14,462 nt of DNA from Hominisplanchenecus_A murintestinalis (lineage in GTDB: Bacteria > Bacillota > Clostridia > Lachnospirales > Lachnospiraceae): positions 1-14,462 of the forward strand of contig NZ_CALPCM010000051.1 of assembly GCF_943193015.1 (NCBI RefSeq), read 5' to 3'. The position numbers and the translations under genes were made by a program. The notes beneath the pieces were generated by a model. It did no database searches and was not told the origin of the DNA. It saw only the letters and a list, made by a program, of their open reading frames with translations. Shown here in pieces: positions 1 to 6,049 of the stretch; the first letter of the stretch is position 1, and each line of letters begins with the position of its first letter.

Positions 1-2
1 AT

Positions 3-278
3 ATAGGCGTGGCAGGAGAAAATCTATGCTCCTGCCGATACATATCTATTTTTATCCCTATCTGGTTTAACCCATTACTTAAATTGTTATATGAACTCCC
101 AAAGTCAATACTTACCCAAATAGATGATTTTGTAGATAGGCTATATAATGAGTTTATAAATTTGCCAGATATAGAAGATAATGTTAAACGTGAAATTAAA
201 CTATCATGCATTTTGGATAAAGCGAATACAGTGGCTATTAATGAAGAGATTGAAAGGCTTTATGAGTTGCTATGTTGA
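3..278 (+). CDS. 3' end of unrecognised ORF (probably truncated by the window edge)
   Basis: The reading frame is open from the first bases of the window to a TGA at 276-278, so the gene probably starts upstream; a GTG at 9 would give 89 residues but has no ribosome binding site that can be judged here. The visible part starts with a hydrophobic/aromatic stretch (residues about 12-28) and continues with helical, charged sequence ending in IERLYELLC. The alternation of helix-forming segments of the type IDDFVDRLYNEF and INEEIERLYELL vaguely resembles the C-terminal tails of Eco57I-like restriction-modification proteins, but this is only an impression and I do not assign a function. It lies upstream of a gene-free region and shows no link to the genes that follow. 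Confidence 0.45.
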   Translation: MGVAGENLCSCRYISIFIPIWFNPLLKLLYELPKSILTQIDDFVDRLYNEFINLPDIEDNVKREIKLSCILDKANTVAINEEIERLYELLC

Positions 279-304
279 GTAGATTTTTTATTGATAAAAG
301 GATG

Positions 305-333
305 TTGCTTTTCTAAATAAAATCGCTTATAAT
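305..333 (+). promoter_or_regulatory. Possible SigA-type promoter
   Basis: TTGCTT (305-310), a 17-bp spacer and TATAAT (328-333). The -10 is perfect and the -35 matches three of six positions. It would transcribe rightward into the gene-free repeat region, where no ORF follows for about 500 bp, so it could drive an untranslated RNA or be a chance match in AT-rich DNA. Confidence 0.3.
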
Positions 334-389
334 TTAAACCATAACATATAGCTATTATCCGCAGTTACATAGCCAGTGTTATCAACAGC

Positions 390-410
390 GATAACAAAAT
401 GATAACATTA
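390..410. repeat. 11-bp-periodic repeat block, copy 1
   Basis: Two GATAACA units start 11 bp apart (390 and 401) joined by AAAT. A leftward TGTTATC at 377-383 forms an inverted repeat with the first unit. A related block lies exactly 200 bp downstream at 590-610; 15 of 21 positions agree and five of the six differences are transitions. Confidence 0.5.
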
Positions 411-534
411 GCTCATATAGGCAGGATAATATGGATATATCAAATAATCAAAAGATTTATATACTCGACAGAGAATAATCTCTAAACAAAATTAGTTAGG
501 AAAAGTCGAGTTCGAGTAGACATTTTAGTGCGTT

Positions 535-577
535 TGAAGTCCGCAAATCCAGTAAAATCAAGGGTTTGCGGACTTCA
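535..577. repeat. Large hairpin / inverted repeat
   Basis: The arm TGAAGTCCGCAAATCC (535-550) pairs with GGGTTTGCGGACTTCA (562-577): 16 bp with one G-T wobble and an 11-nt loop. There is no T-tract after the right arm, which argues against a simple intrinsic terminator. The near-perfect GC-rich stem in AT-rich surroundings suggests a recombination core or a structured RNA or DNA element. Confidence 0.65.
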
Positions 578-589
578 TGCTTCTAAAAC

Positions 590-610
590 GGTAATAAAAT
601 GGTAATGTTT
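590..610. repeat. 11-bp-periodic repeat block, copy 2
   Basis: Two GGTAAT units start 11 bp apart (590 and 601) with the same AAAAT joint as copy 1 at 390-410. It lies 13 bp to the right of the large hairpin. Confidence 0.45.
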
Positions 611-792
611 TTAGAGCCAAAACTGAAATTTCATTCTATAAAATTTGCGACAGGCGAATGTAATGGATAGAATGTTATCAAAGGACATTGTAAAGTATTT
701 GTGGTAATGGCGGAGAAATCTATTGTTATTCTGATACGTTTATAAGATTTGAGTGGAAGAAAAAAAGAACTGTAAAAAGCCGGATTTTTTGT

Positions 793-798
793 TATAAT
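793..798 (+). promoter_or_regulatory. -10 element of the toxin-antitoxin promoter
   Basis: A perfect TATAAT lies 57 bp before the antitoxin start; no good -35 is visible at 17 bp upstream (CTGTAA at 770-775). Such modules are usually repressed by their own antitoxin, but I see no clear operator palindrome over this element. Confidence 0.4.
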
Positions 799-854
799 AT
801 AATCAGCAGAAGATTTTTGTGTTGGGTACGGTTATCCGGCAAGGAGGAATTGTT

Positions 855-1073
855 ATGATTACAGCGGAACTGACAAAAAAAATAGATACTTTATCAAAGG
901 ATGAATACCGGATGGTAGAAGTGTATGTTGATAATGTAATGGAATATTCAAGACATAGGAAGAAAGATGCCGCATGGCAGAAGATAAAGTCTGATCTGAC
1001 GGAGTCTGAAAAACGTATGCGGGAGGAAGGCGGCATTTGTTCAGAGCAGTTAAGAAAGAATCTGGGTGTGTAA
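855..1073 (+). CDS. Putative antitoxin of a type II toxin-antitoxin pair
   Basis: This 72-residue protein starts at ATG 855, preceded at the right distance by AAGGAGG (841-847); a longer frame from 819 lacks such a site. It is short, highly charged and predicted helical, with a Lys/Glu-rich middle and the tail RMREEGGICSEQLRKNLGV, the kind of C-terminal segment that wraps a toxin in RelB/Phd-like antitoxins. No DNA-binding fold can be named with certainty. Its stop codon is only 2 nt before the start of a RelE/ParE-like gene, so the two are almost certainly cotranscribed and translationally coupled. The antitoxin call rests mainly on size, position and the identity of its partner. Confidence 0.65.
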   Translation: MITAELTKKIDTLSKDEYRMVEVYVDNVMEYSRHRKKDAAWQKIKSDLTESEKRMREEGGICSEQLRKNLGV

Positions 1074-1075
1074 AG

Positions 1076-1432
1076 ATGTATGAAATTATTTATTCTCCGG
1101 TTGTTCAGGAAAAATTGGCGGCATTGAAATTGAAACTGGTTGAAATGTGCGGCGAAAACGTGGGGATAAAACATTTTTTGCAGGTTATTGATGGTTTTGA
1201 AGTCCGCCTTACGTTCTCAAATACCGGGATTCCGATAAAAACTATATATGATGTCGAACCGGAGTTTGAACATTATTTTGTCATATATTCCCATAAAAAC
1301 TATTTTTTGTACTATACCGAAGGCGATAAGGTATATGTTATGGAGATGTATGATGAAAGGGAAGATTTTGCGAGGACGGTGTTTGGAATCGTCACTACCA
1401 GTAAAGAGACTTTGGAATATTGGGGTGAATAG
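1076..1432 (+). CDS. RelE/ParE-family toxin (HigB/Gp49-like)
   Basis: This 118-residue protein starts at ATG 1076, 2 nt after the antitoxin stop; the frame is open further upstream but that part overlaps the antitoxin gene. The N-terminus (YEIIYSPVVQEKLAALK) has the strand-then-helix pattern of RelE/ParE folds. The C-terminal half, YFLYYTEGDKVYVMEMYDER followed by EDFARTVFG, matches the family's signature strand ending in the basic/acidic turn and final helix (usually YRIxxDxVxVLRIxHERxD). Members act as ribosome-dependent mRNA endonucleases or gyrase poisons; which applies here cannot be told from sequence. Together with the upstream gene it would form an addiction module stabilising the mobile element. 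Confidence 0.75.
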   Translation: MYEIIYSPVVQEKLAALKLKLVEMCGENVGIKHFLQVIDGFEVRLTFSNTGIPIKTIYDVEPEFEHYFVIYSHKNYFLYYTEGDKVYVMEMYDEREDFARTVFGIVTTSKETLEYWGE

Positions 1433-1481
1433 GAGAATACATATAAAAAAGAAGAATTTTGAATAGTGGTGAAAGATATTC

Positions 1482-1521
1482 GGGCATTCTGTTTCTATTT
1501 TGGATGGAATGCCCTTATTTT
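1482..1521 (+). terminator. Terminator-like hairpin after the toxin gene
   Basis: GGGCATTC (1482-1489) pairs perfectly with GAATGCCC (1507-1514), loop 17 nt, followed by the T-rich TTATTTT. It belongs to a family of related hairpins in this window (see 1916, 5149, 9220 and 12309). Confidence 0.6.
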
Positions 1522-1666
1522 GCGTTCAAAATGGAGAAGGAGAAGAAATTGGGAGAGTTAAAATGCTTTTTATAGTAGCTTAGTGTGAAAAATAGGTTTT
1601 CATTGCTATTTGTGCCTGCGTGAAACGAAAGGAATGGCGATTAAAATGAAAGGAGGCCAGCAATTT

Positions 1667-1897
1667 ATGAGAAAAGGCGGGTGGTGGAAAAGATTTTGCG
1701 GATTTTGGAAATCCAAAAAGAAGGGAAAAGAACCATCAAACCGGATGGATGAAATTTCAAGCCTAACTGATCCAGACGAAAAATCTGAATATATATTCAC
1801 AGATTCAGACGGTAATGTAATCGTGCCAAATGGCAGAAAGGCGATGGAGATTATGCATCCAGGTTATAAAGAACACTTAAAAGAGGAAGGGTTTTGA
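1667..1897 (+). CDS. Small basic/acidic hypothetical protein
   Basis: This 76-residue protein starts at ATG 1667 with AGGAGG (1651-1656) upstream; the frame extends to 1610 but without a ribosome site. The N-terminus is strongly basic and aromatic (MRKGGWWKRFCGFWKSKKK), followed by an acidic middle with ISSLTDPDEKSEYIFTDSDG and a short C-terminal helix. I recognise no family. The basic aromatic N-terminus could bind a membrane surface or nucleic acid. A hairpin directly after the stop (1916-1945) separates it from the next gene, so it may be its own transcription unit. Confidence 0.6.
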   Translation: MRKGGWWKRFCGFWKSKKKGKEPSNRMDEISSLTDPDEKSEYIFTDSDGNVIVPNGRKAMEIMHPGYKEHLKEEGF

Positions 1898-1915
1898 TTA
1901 TTGAAAGCATATACG

Positions 1916-1952
1916 GGGTATCCCATGAAGTTATATGGGATGCCCTGATTTT
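1916..1952 (+). terminator. Terminator-like hairpin
   Basis: GGGTATCCCAT (1916-1926) pairs with ATGGGATGCCC (1935-1945): an 11-bp stem with one wobble and an 8-nt loop, followed by TGATTTT. The stem sequence is almost the same as that of the hairpin at 12309-12338. Confidence 0.65.
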
Positions 1953-1981
1953 ATGCAGAAATCAAAAGGAAGGAGATTATT

Positions 1982-2221
1982 ATGTGTGATTCTAAGGCAC
2001 TGCATTTGAAATTTGTAGGAATGGATTCGTGGGAGAGACCTGTTTATAAGGATGATGGTGGAACGTTATGGAAAGATGTAGATCCGAGAGCAGGAATGAA
2101 ACCGAATTTATGTACTTTGGTAAATAATGAGTTTGACGGTGAGCCAGACATTGGTATGAAGTATTTGGAGAAATACCGGGGTGTGACGGTTGCTTTTGAG
2201 CCGGAACGAATTGTGTGGTAG
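1982..2221 (+). CDS. Small LPD28-like protein
   Basis: This 79-residue protein starts at ATG 1982 after the strong site GGAAGGAG (1968-1975). The pattern FVGMDSWERPVYKDDGGTLW, then KDVDPRAG, NLCTLVNNEFDGEPDI, resembles the LPD28 group of small domains found in large polyvalent proteins and as stand-alone proteins in clostridial conjugative elements (D-W-RP-Y, then LCT, then F-GEPD). Its molecular role is unknown. It is followed after 22 bp by the next gene and probably begins the transcription unit leading to the DNA ligase. The family link is from memory of the pattern and is moderate at best; the coding call itself is firm. Confidence 0.7.
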   Translation: MCDSKALHLKFVGMDSWERPVYKDDGGTLWKDVDPRAGMKPNLCTLVNNEFDGEPDIGMKYLEKYRGVTVAFEPERIVW

Positions 2222-2243
2222 CAGTAGGAAGGAGGATGTGGAC

Positions 2244-2780
2244 ATGGCAAGGAAAAGACCGATGACAACGGAAGGATTGTTCGATACTATCTGTAAAATT
2301 CTGAAAGAGAAGGGAAAGTTGCCGGATATTCTGGATTATGGACTGGCAACACACAGTCCTGTATCAATCACAAATTACGAGTATGGATTGAAAAACAAGC
2401 TGGATTACGGAGGAAATGAAGGAATTTATCTGGATTTGTGGATTGAATATACTGCCGAGGGAAAGAAATGTGCAAATGGTCTTGGTACTTTCAAGACTTT
2501 GCGCACGGATGACGAAGCTATGCATATTATGGCAGCCCTGTTAGCGGATTTCATCATAGAGGAGTATGCCTATGTCAACGCGAATTTAGATGACTTCACA
2601 TGGGAGGGCGTAGATGTTCATGTGATTGAGGGATCAGGGGAGAAAAGCAAATGGGGATATTCCTGCGGGACGATGGAAGCGGCTCTGAAAAGAAAGGATG
2701 AACTGCTGATGAAATACAATAAAGTTATTGTCAGAGATAACGAGACAAGGGAAGAAAAAATCTATGAGAACGGGGGATGA
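2244..2780 (+). CDS. Hypothetical protein of a conjugative element or plasmid
   Basis: This 178-residue protein starts at ATG 2244, preceded by GGAAGGAGG (2228-2236). Upstream in-frame codons run into the preceding gene. It is a soluble mixed alpha/beta protein: a helical N-terminus (residues 1-30), a central part with IYLDLWIEY and a conserved-looking LGTFKTLRTDDEAMHIMAAL, then a C-terminal third with WEGVDVHVIEG and WGYSCGTMEAALKRKDELL. No catalytic motif, signal peptide or membrane segment is visible and I do not recognise the family. Its stop lies just ahead of the next start, so it is translated in series with its neighbours ahead of the ligase. Confidence 0.75.
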   Translation: MARKRPMTTEGLFDTICKILKEKGKLPDILDYGLATHSPVSITNYEYGLKNKLDYGGNEGIYLDLWIEYTAEGKKCANGLGTFKTLRTDDEAMHIMAALLADFIIEEYAYVNANLDDFTWEGVDVHVIEGSGEKSKWGYSCGTMEAALKRKDELLMKYNKVIVRDNETREEKIYENGG

Positions 2781-2782
2781 AG

Positions 2783-3097
2783 ATGTCTGTAAAAATGCAT
2801 AAAAATACCGCAAAAGTAGACTGCCGATGGGCAATCGGGCTGCTCTTTGCGGAAGGGATTGCCTATGTTACTAAAATAGAGAACTACCCTGAAAAATGTT
2901 TTTATTGGGAATCGGGAAAGGAGCCTCTCTATTTTGAAAGCAAGGGAACTGCTGATGATTATGCTTTTGGCATGCTCCTGAATGGCTACCCTGCTGTAGT
3001 TATGGAAGTGCCAAAGGCAATCATAATAAACAATACAAAAAAATTAAGGAAGGAGCGTGAAAACAATGCAGAAAGTTCAGAGGAAACAAAAGAATGA
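2783..3097 (+). CDS. Hypothetical protein upstream of the ligase
   Basis: This 104-residue protein most likely starts at ATG 2783, which has GGGGGA (2772-2777) about 6 nt upstream; an ATG at 2777 that overlaps the previous stop is possible but poorly placed. The body (residues 8-85) includes WAIGLLFAEGIAYVTKIENY and YDAFGMLLNGYP-like segments; the tail is a Lys/Glu-rich helix (LRKERENNAESSEETKE). The last 32 bp overlap the start of the DNA ligase gene and contain its ribosome site, indicating coupled translation. No family recognised and no membrane segment or signal peptide seen. Confidence 0.65.
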   Translation: MSVKMHKNTAKVDCRWAIGLLFAEGIAYVTKIENYPEKCFYWESGKEPLYFESKGTADDYAFGMLLNGYPAVVMEVPKAIIINNTKKLRKERENNAESSEETKE

Positions 3098-5111
3098 AGA
3101 TGCAAAAAAGGTTGTAATGCTTGTTGCAAAGCTGAACCAGTACCGCCACGAATATTACAACAAAGCAAAACCGAGCGTGCCGGATGCGGTTTACGACCAC
3201 CTTTTTGACGAACTGTGGAAGCTGGAAAAGAAGACAGGCATCATCCTGAGCAATTCGCCAACGCAGACTGTTGGCTATACTCCGGTGAGCGCATTGGAGA
3301 AAGTAAGGCATCCAATCCCGCTGTTAAGTCTGGATAAGACGAAGCAGACAGAGGAACTGCTGCAGATGGTGGCGAAGGCACCGGCTTTGCTGATGCTGAA
3401 ACTGGACGGGCTTACAATCAAGCTTGTGTATGAAAACGGCCAGCTTGTGGAGGCATCCACAAGAGGGGACGGGGATATTGGAGAGGTAATCACCCACAAT
3501 ATCCCCGCTTTTTATAATGTGCCAGCAAAAATACCACATAAGGGGAGGCTTGTCATTACGGGAGAAGGCTTTATCCATAAAGATGATTTTGAGAAAATGA
3601 GGAACAGAGGTTTTGGGAAAGCCGATAAGGAAGCCTGCAATGCAAGGAACCTCGCTTCCGGCTCGATCCGGTTATTAAATCCGGCAGCCTGTAAGGAACG
3701 CCATGTGTATTTCTATGCCTTCAATATTATAGAGGGAATGGGTGATTTCGGGAAAATCGCTGACAGCCGGGGAAAGCTGCTGGAAGCAGTAGGGGCGCTT
3801 GGCTTTGCTGTCTGTCCCTTTACATTCCTGCCGGAACATGTAACCCTCCGGGAGATTGAAGATCGGATTGGCTGTTTAAAGGCGTTTGCAGAGGATGGCC
3901 AGATTCCGATTGACGGCATGGTTCTCCGGTATGACAGCTTATCTTATTCCAGAAGTCTTGGGAGGACCGGGCATCATTACAAAGATGGTATTGCTTTCAA
4001 GTTTGAGGATGACACTTACGAAACGGTATTCCGCAGCATTGAATGGGAGCCGGGACGATCCGGGGAGATTGCGCCTGTGGCAGTATTTGACACAGTAGAG
4101 ATTGACGGCTGCTCCGTATCAAGGGCGAGTCTGCATAACCTATCATTTATCAGGAATCTGGAGCTTTATCCTGGATGCCGGGTGCTTGTTTCCAAGAGGA
4201 ACATGATCATCCCGCATATTGAGGAAAACCTTGACCGGGGGCATTACAGTAAGGCTTTGATACCGAAGAAATGTCCGTGCTGTGGGAAAACAACAAGGAT
4301 ATTTTCGAGAGCCGGAGATAAGGGAAGGCTGATTGAAACTTTGCATTGTGACAATGCTGAGTGCAGCAGTCAGATTCTGCACAAGTTCATACATTTTGCG
4401 GGAAAGAAGGCAATGGATATATCAGGAATTTCAGAGGCTACCATAGAGAGATTTATCAAAGAGGGGTTCCTGAAAACATTCCATGACTTCTACCATCTGG
4501 ACCGTTACAGGAGTGAGATTGTGCAGATGGAAGGTTTCGGCGAGAAGTCTTATGACAAGATGATTGCTTCTGTGGAGAAAAGCCGCAATACCACATTTGC
4601 AAGGTATGTGGTGGCAATGGATATCCCCATGATCGGAAGGACAGCAAGCAGGGCATTGGAGCGGCATTTCCACGGAGACCTGCAGGAATTTGCAAAGGCG
4701 GCGGTGGACTGCTTCGATTTTACATCCCTTCTGGATTTCGGAGATACCATGTGCCGGAACATCTGGGACTGGTTCCATGATTATGGGAACCTGAAACTTT
4801 GGAAAACGTTACAAAAGGAAGTTCATATTAAGAAAATGGAGGATATTACTATGGCAAAGAAAAGCAACAGTACAAAGAGCAACCCGTTTACAGGATGCAC
4901 GATTGTGGCTACAGGCAAGCTGGAGCATTTTACACGCAACGGCATCAATGACAAAATCATCAGCATTGGCGCAAATGCAGGAAGTTCTGTTACCAGAAAG
5001 ACGAATTATCTTATCTGTGGTGAGAAGCCGGGAAGTAAGCTGACAAAGGCAAAGGAGCTTGGGATTCCGGTCCTGACGGAGCAGGAGTTCCTTGATATGA
5101 TTCCGGCATAG
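3066..5111 (+). CDS. ligA: NAD+-dependent DNA ligase
   Basis: This 681-residue protein seals DNA nicks using NAD+. The order is that of bacterial LigA (E. coli 671 aa): an NAD-binding Ia domain (LNQYRHEYYNKAKPSVPDAV, from residue 23); the adenylation domain with nucleotidyl lysine K112 in KLDG and then STRGDGDIGE; an OB fold; a Cys4 zinc finger (C403, C406, C428, C433); helix-hairpin-helix repeats; and a C-terminal BRCT domain (about 610-680). All expected catalytic residues are seen. ATG 3066 is chosen because AAGGAAGGAG (3046-3055) is well placed for it and too close for GTG 3057. The gene overlaps its upstream neighbour by 32 bp. As the host must have its own chromosomal ligA, this is an element-borne copy, probably for replication or repair of the element. 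A second internal start precedes the BRCT domain (see 4838-4853). Confidence 0.95.
   Translation: MQKVQRKQKNEDAKKVVMLVAKLNQYRHEYYNKAKPSVPDAVYDHLFDELWKLEKKTGIILSNSPTQTVGYTPVSALEKVRHPIPLLSLDKTKQTEELLQMVAKAPALLMLKLDGLTIKLVYENGQLVEASTRGDGDIGEVITHNIPAFYNVPAKIPHKGRLVITGEGFIHKDDFEKMRNRGFGKADKEACNARNLASGSIRLLNPAACKERHVYFYAFNIIEGMGDFGKIADSRGKLLEAVGALGFAVCPFTFLPEHVTLREIEDRIGCLKAFAEDGQIPIDGMVLRYDSLSYSRSLGRTGHHYKDGIAFKFEDDTYETVFRSIEWEPGRSGEIAPVAVFDTVEIDGCSVSRASLHNLSFIRNLELYPGCRVLVSKRNMIIPHIEENLDRGHYSKALIPKKCPCCGKTTRIFSRAGDKGRLIETLHCDNAECSSQILHKFIHFAGKKAMDISGISEATIERFIKEGFLKTFHDFYHLDRYRSEIVQMEGFGEKSYDKMIASVEKSRNTTFARYVVAMDIPMIGRTASRALERHFHGDLQEFAKAAVDCFDFTSLLDFGDTMCRNIWDWFHDYGNLKLWKTLQKEVHIKKMEDITMAKKSNSTKSNPFTGCTIVATGKLEHFTRNGINDKIISIGANAGSSVTRKTNYLICGEKPGSKLTKAKELGIPVLTEQEFLDMIPA
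4838..4853 (+). promoter_or_regulatory. Internal ribosome binding site and start before the BRCT domain of ligA
   Basis: GGAGG (4838-4842) lies 8 nt before an in-frame ATG (4851-4853) that would begin at ligase residue 596. Initiation here would give an 86-residue stand-alone BRCT protein starting MAKKSNSTKSNPF. The spacing is ideal and the following Ser/Lys/Asn-rich stretch looks like a native N-terminus or a domain linker. Confidence 0.5.
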
Positions 5112-5148
5112 GATGGAAAAGCATGATAAAGTCAGTCTACAGGGCATT

Positions 5149-5174
5149 GGGGCATATCAGTCATGGTATGCCCC
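5149..5174 (+). terminator. Hairpin after ligA
   Basis: GGGGCATATC (5149-5158) pairs with GGTATGCCCC (5165-5174), one wobble, loop 6 nt. No T-tract follows (TGCCTGC), so termination may be partial. It is part of the recurrent hairpin family. Confidence 0.5.
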
Positions 5175-5210
5175 TGCCTGCTTATAAGGTAATTGCCTTG
5201 TGGGAAGGTT

Positions 5211-5269
5211 TGCTACAAAAATGCAGCACCCTTACCGGATTTAAAATTAACTGCTACAAAAATGCAGCA
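5211..5269. repeat. Pair of palindromic operator/centromere-like repeats, upstream copy
   Basis: TGCTACAAAAATGCAGCA occurs twice, at 5211-5228 and 5252-5269, with starts exactly 41 bp apart. Each copy is an imperfect palindrome (TGCTACA-N4-TGCAGCA). A second pair of the same sequence family and the same 41-bp spacing lies at 9267-9325 beyond parR. The pair sits just before the first gene of the operon that ends in parM-parR, so ParR is the natural candidate to bind it. Confidence 0.75.
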
Positions 5270-5291
5270 TCTTAGAATGGAGGCGGTTTTA

Positions 5292-5678
5292 TTGAGTGGA
5301 ATATTCCATGACGGTCATTGGTATGGGAATACGGGTATGGTATGCAGGCGATGCGGAAATCCGGCCTATCAGTCGGAACATGCAGAATATAGCTATCAGT
5401 GCTTTCACTGTGATGAGGATTTATATTCTTTTGAGGTAGCGGAGCGGGATGGTTTTTATCTTCCGAAGGTAATAGTTGCCCGTCCGGTAAATGGCATTTC
5501 CCTTAACGAAGGGCTGGAATATCTGTTGGACGGGAATAAGGAAGTTCGCGTATTTAACAATCAGCCGGAAGCGGAAGCGTTTCTGCTGGCAAATGGTTTT
5601 ATAAGAGAAGACCTGGAATTTTTATATTTTGTGGAGGTGGCAGATGATGGATTACAAGTTGATTGCAGAGAAGGATGA
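5292..5678 (+). CDS. Zinc-ribbon hypothetical protein
   Basis: This 128-residue protein probably starts at TTG 5292, which has GGAGG (5279-5283) about 8 nt upstream; an ATG at 5277 overlaps that site and the longer frame to 5193 runs through the palindromic repeats. The N-terminal half has two CxxC knuckles, CRRCG and CFHCD, about 20 residues apart, typical of a structural zinc ribbon. The C-terminal half includes GLEYLLDGNKEVRVFNNQPE and a helix FLLANGFIREDL. The zinc ribbon suggests nucleic-acid or protein contacts, but no specific function can be assigned. It is the first gene after the paired repeats and overlaps the next gene by 35 bp, so translation is coupled. Confidence 0.7.
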   Translation: MSGIFHDGHWYGNTGMVCRRCGNPAYQSEHAEYSYQCFHCDEDLYSFEVAERDGFYLPKVIVARPVNGISLNEGLEYLLDGNKEVRVFNNQPEAEAFLLANGFIREDLEFLYFVEVADDGLQVDCREG

Positions 5679-6042
5679 ATATGCCCTGATACAAAGGGGA
5701 AGCAGAATGCAGGAGTATGCCGTGGTGAACGGTCTGGATCAGGATAAAGGGGAATGGAATTACACCTGCAGCTACTATGGGTTTGGGAAATACTCAAAGC
5801 TGTCAGGGGAAGAAGCCCTGTTCAAAGCTCTTGATGATTTCAGGGCAAGAACAGACAGGGATTACATTTCGCATGAAAGGCTTTTGGAGGTTGCCACACT
5901 TCTGAAAGACGGTCTGTTGGAAGATGATGCGGATGAAGCCTATGAGTATATGAGCGGTACAGTGGAATTATCCGAGAACGAAGCGGAGGTTTTGGGGCTT
6001 GATATGGATAAATATAGAAAAAAATTGAAAGAACGGAGGTAG
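5644..6042 (+). CDS. Acidic hypothetical protein
   Basis: This 132-residue protein starts at ATG 5644 (or 5647) after GGAGGTGG (5633-5640), inside the end of the preceding gene. The N-terminal half is strand-rich (YKLIAEKDEYALIQRG, then EYAVVNGLDQDKGEWNYTC) and the C-terminal half is helical and acidic (LLEVATLLKDGLLEDDADEA, then ENEAEVLGLDMDKYRKKL). The YALIQRG...EYAVVNGLD layout suggests a small ligand- or partner-binding beta domain. I recognise no named family. It is followed after 7 bp by the methyltransferase gene and belongs to the same operon. Confidence 0.7.
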   Translation: MMDYKLIAEKDEYALIQRGSRMQEYAVVNGLDQDKGEWNYTCSYYGFGKYSKLSGEEALFKALDDFRARTDRDYISHERLLEVATLLKDGLLEDDADEAYEYMSGTVELSENEAEVLGLDMDKYRKKLKERR

Positions 6043-6049
6043 GAACAGG

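Larger units (their letters stand above)
279..792. other. Gene-free AT-rich region with hairpin and repeat blocks; possible attachment/recombination region
   Basis: No ORF with a ribosome binding site is visible on either strand. The region holds a promoter-like pair (305-333), an interrupted palindrome TGTTATC-N6-GATAACA (377-396), a repeat block at 390-410, a 16-bp-stem hairpin (535-577) and a diverged copy of the repeat block at 590-610. Paired short repeats around a palindromic core are a layout seen at tyrosine-recombinase attachment sites, but no integrase gene is present in the window, so this reading is an inference. Confidence 0.4.

Noticed and set aside
535..577. Large hairpin as an intrinsic terminator of the first ORF
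   Set aside because: It is more than 250 bp beyond the stop codon and no T-tract follows; a structural or recombination role fits better.
279..792. CRISPR array or tandem repeat array
   Set aside because: Only two diverged 21-bp blocks are present, with no regular spacers.
1248..1466. ORF in another frame over the end of the toxin gene
   Set aside because: It lacks a ribosome site and overlaps the well-supported RelE/ParE frame; composition is that of a shadow frame.
3275..3919. Reverse-strand ORFs inside ligA
   Set aside because: They lie opposite strongly supported ligase domains, lack ribosome sites and show no recognisable protein features.
5193..5291. Longer N-terminus for the zinc-ribbon protein
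   Set aside because: It would run through both palindromic repeats and has no ribosome site; TTG 5292 has GGAGG at good spacing.
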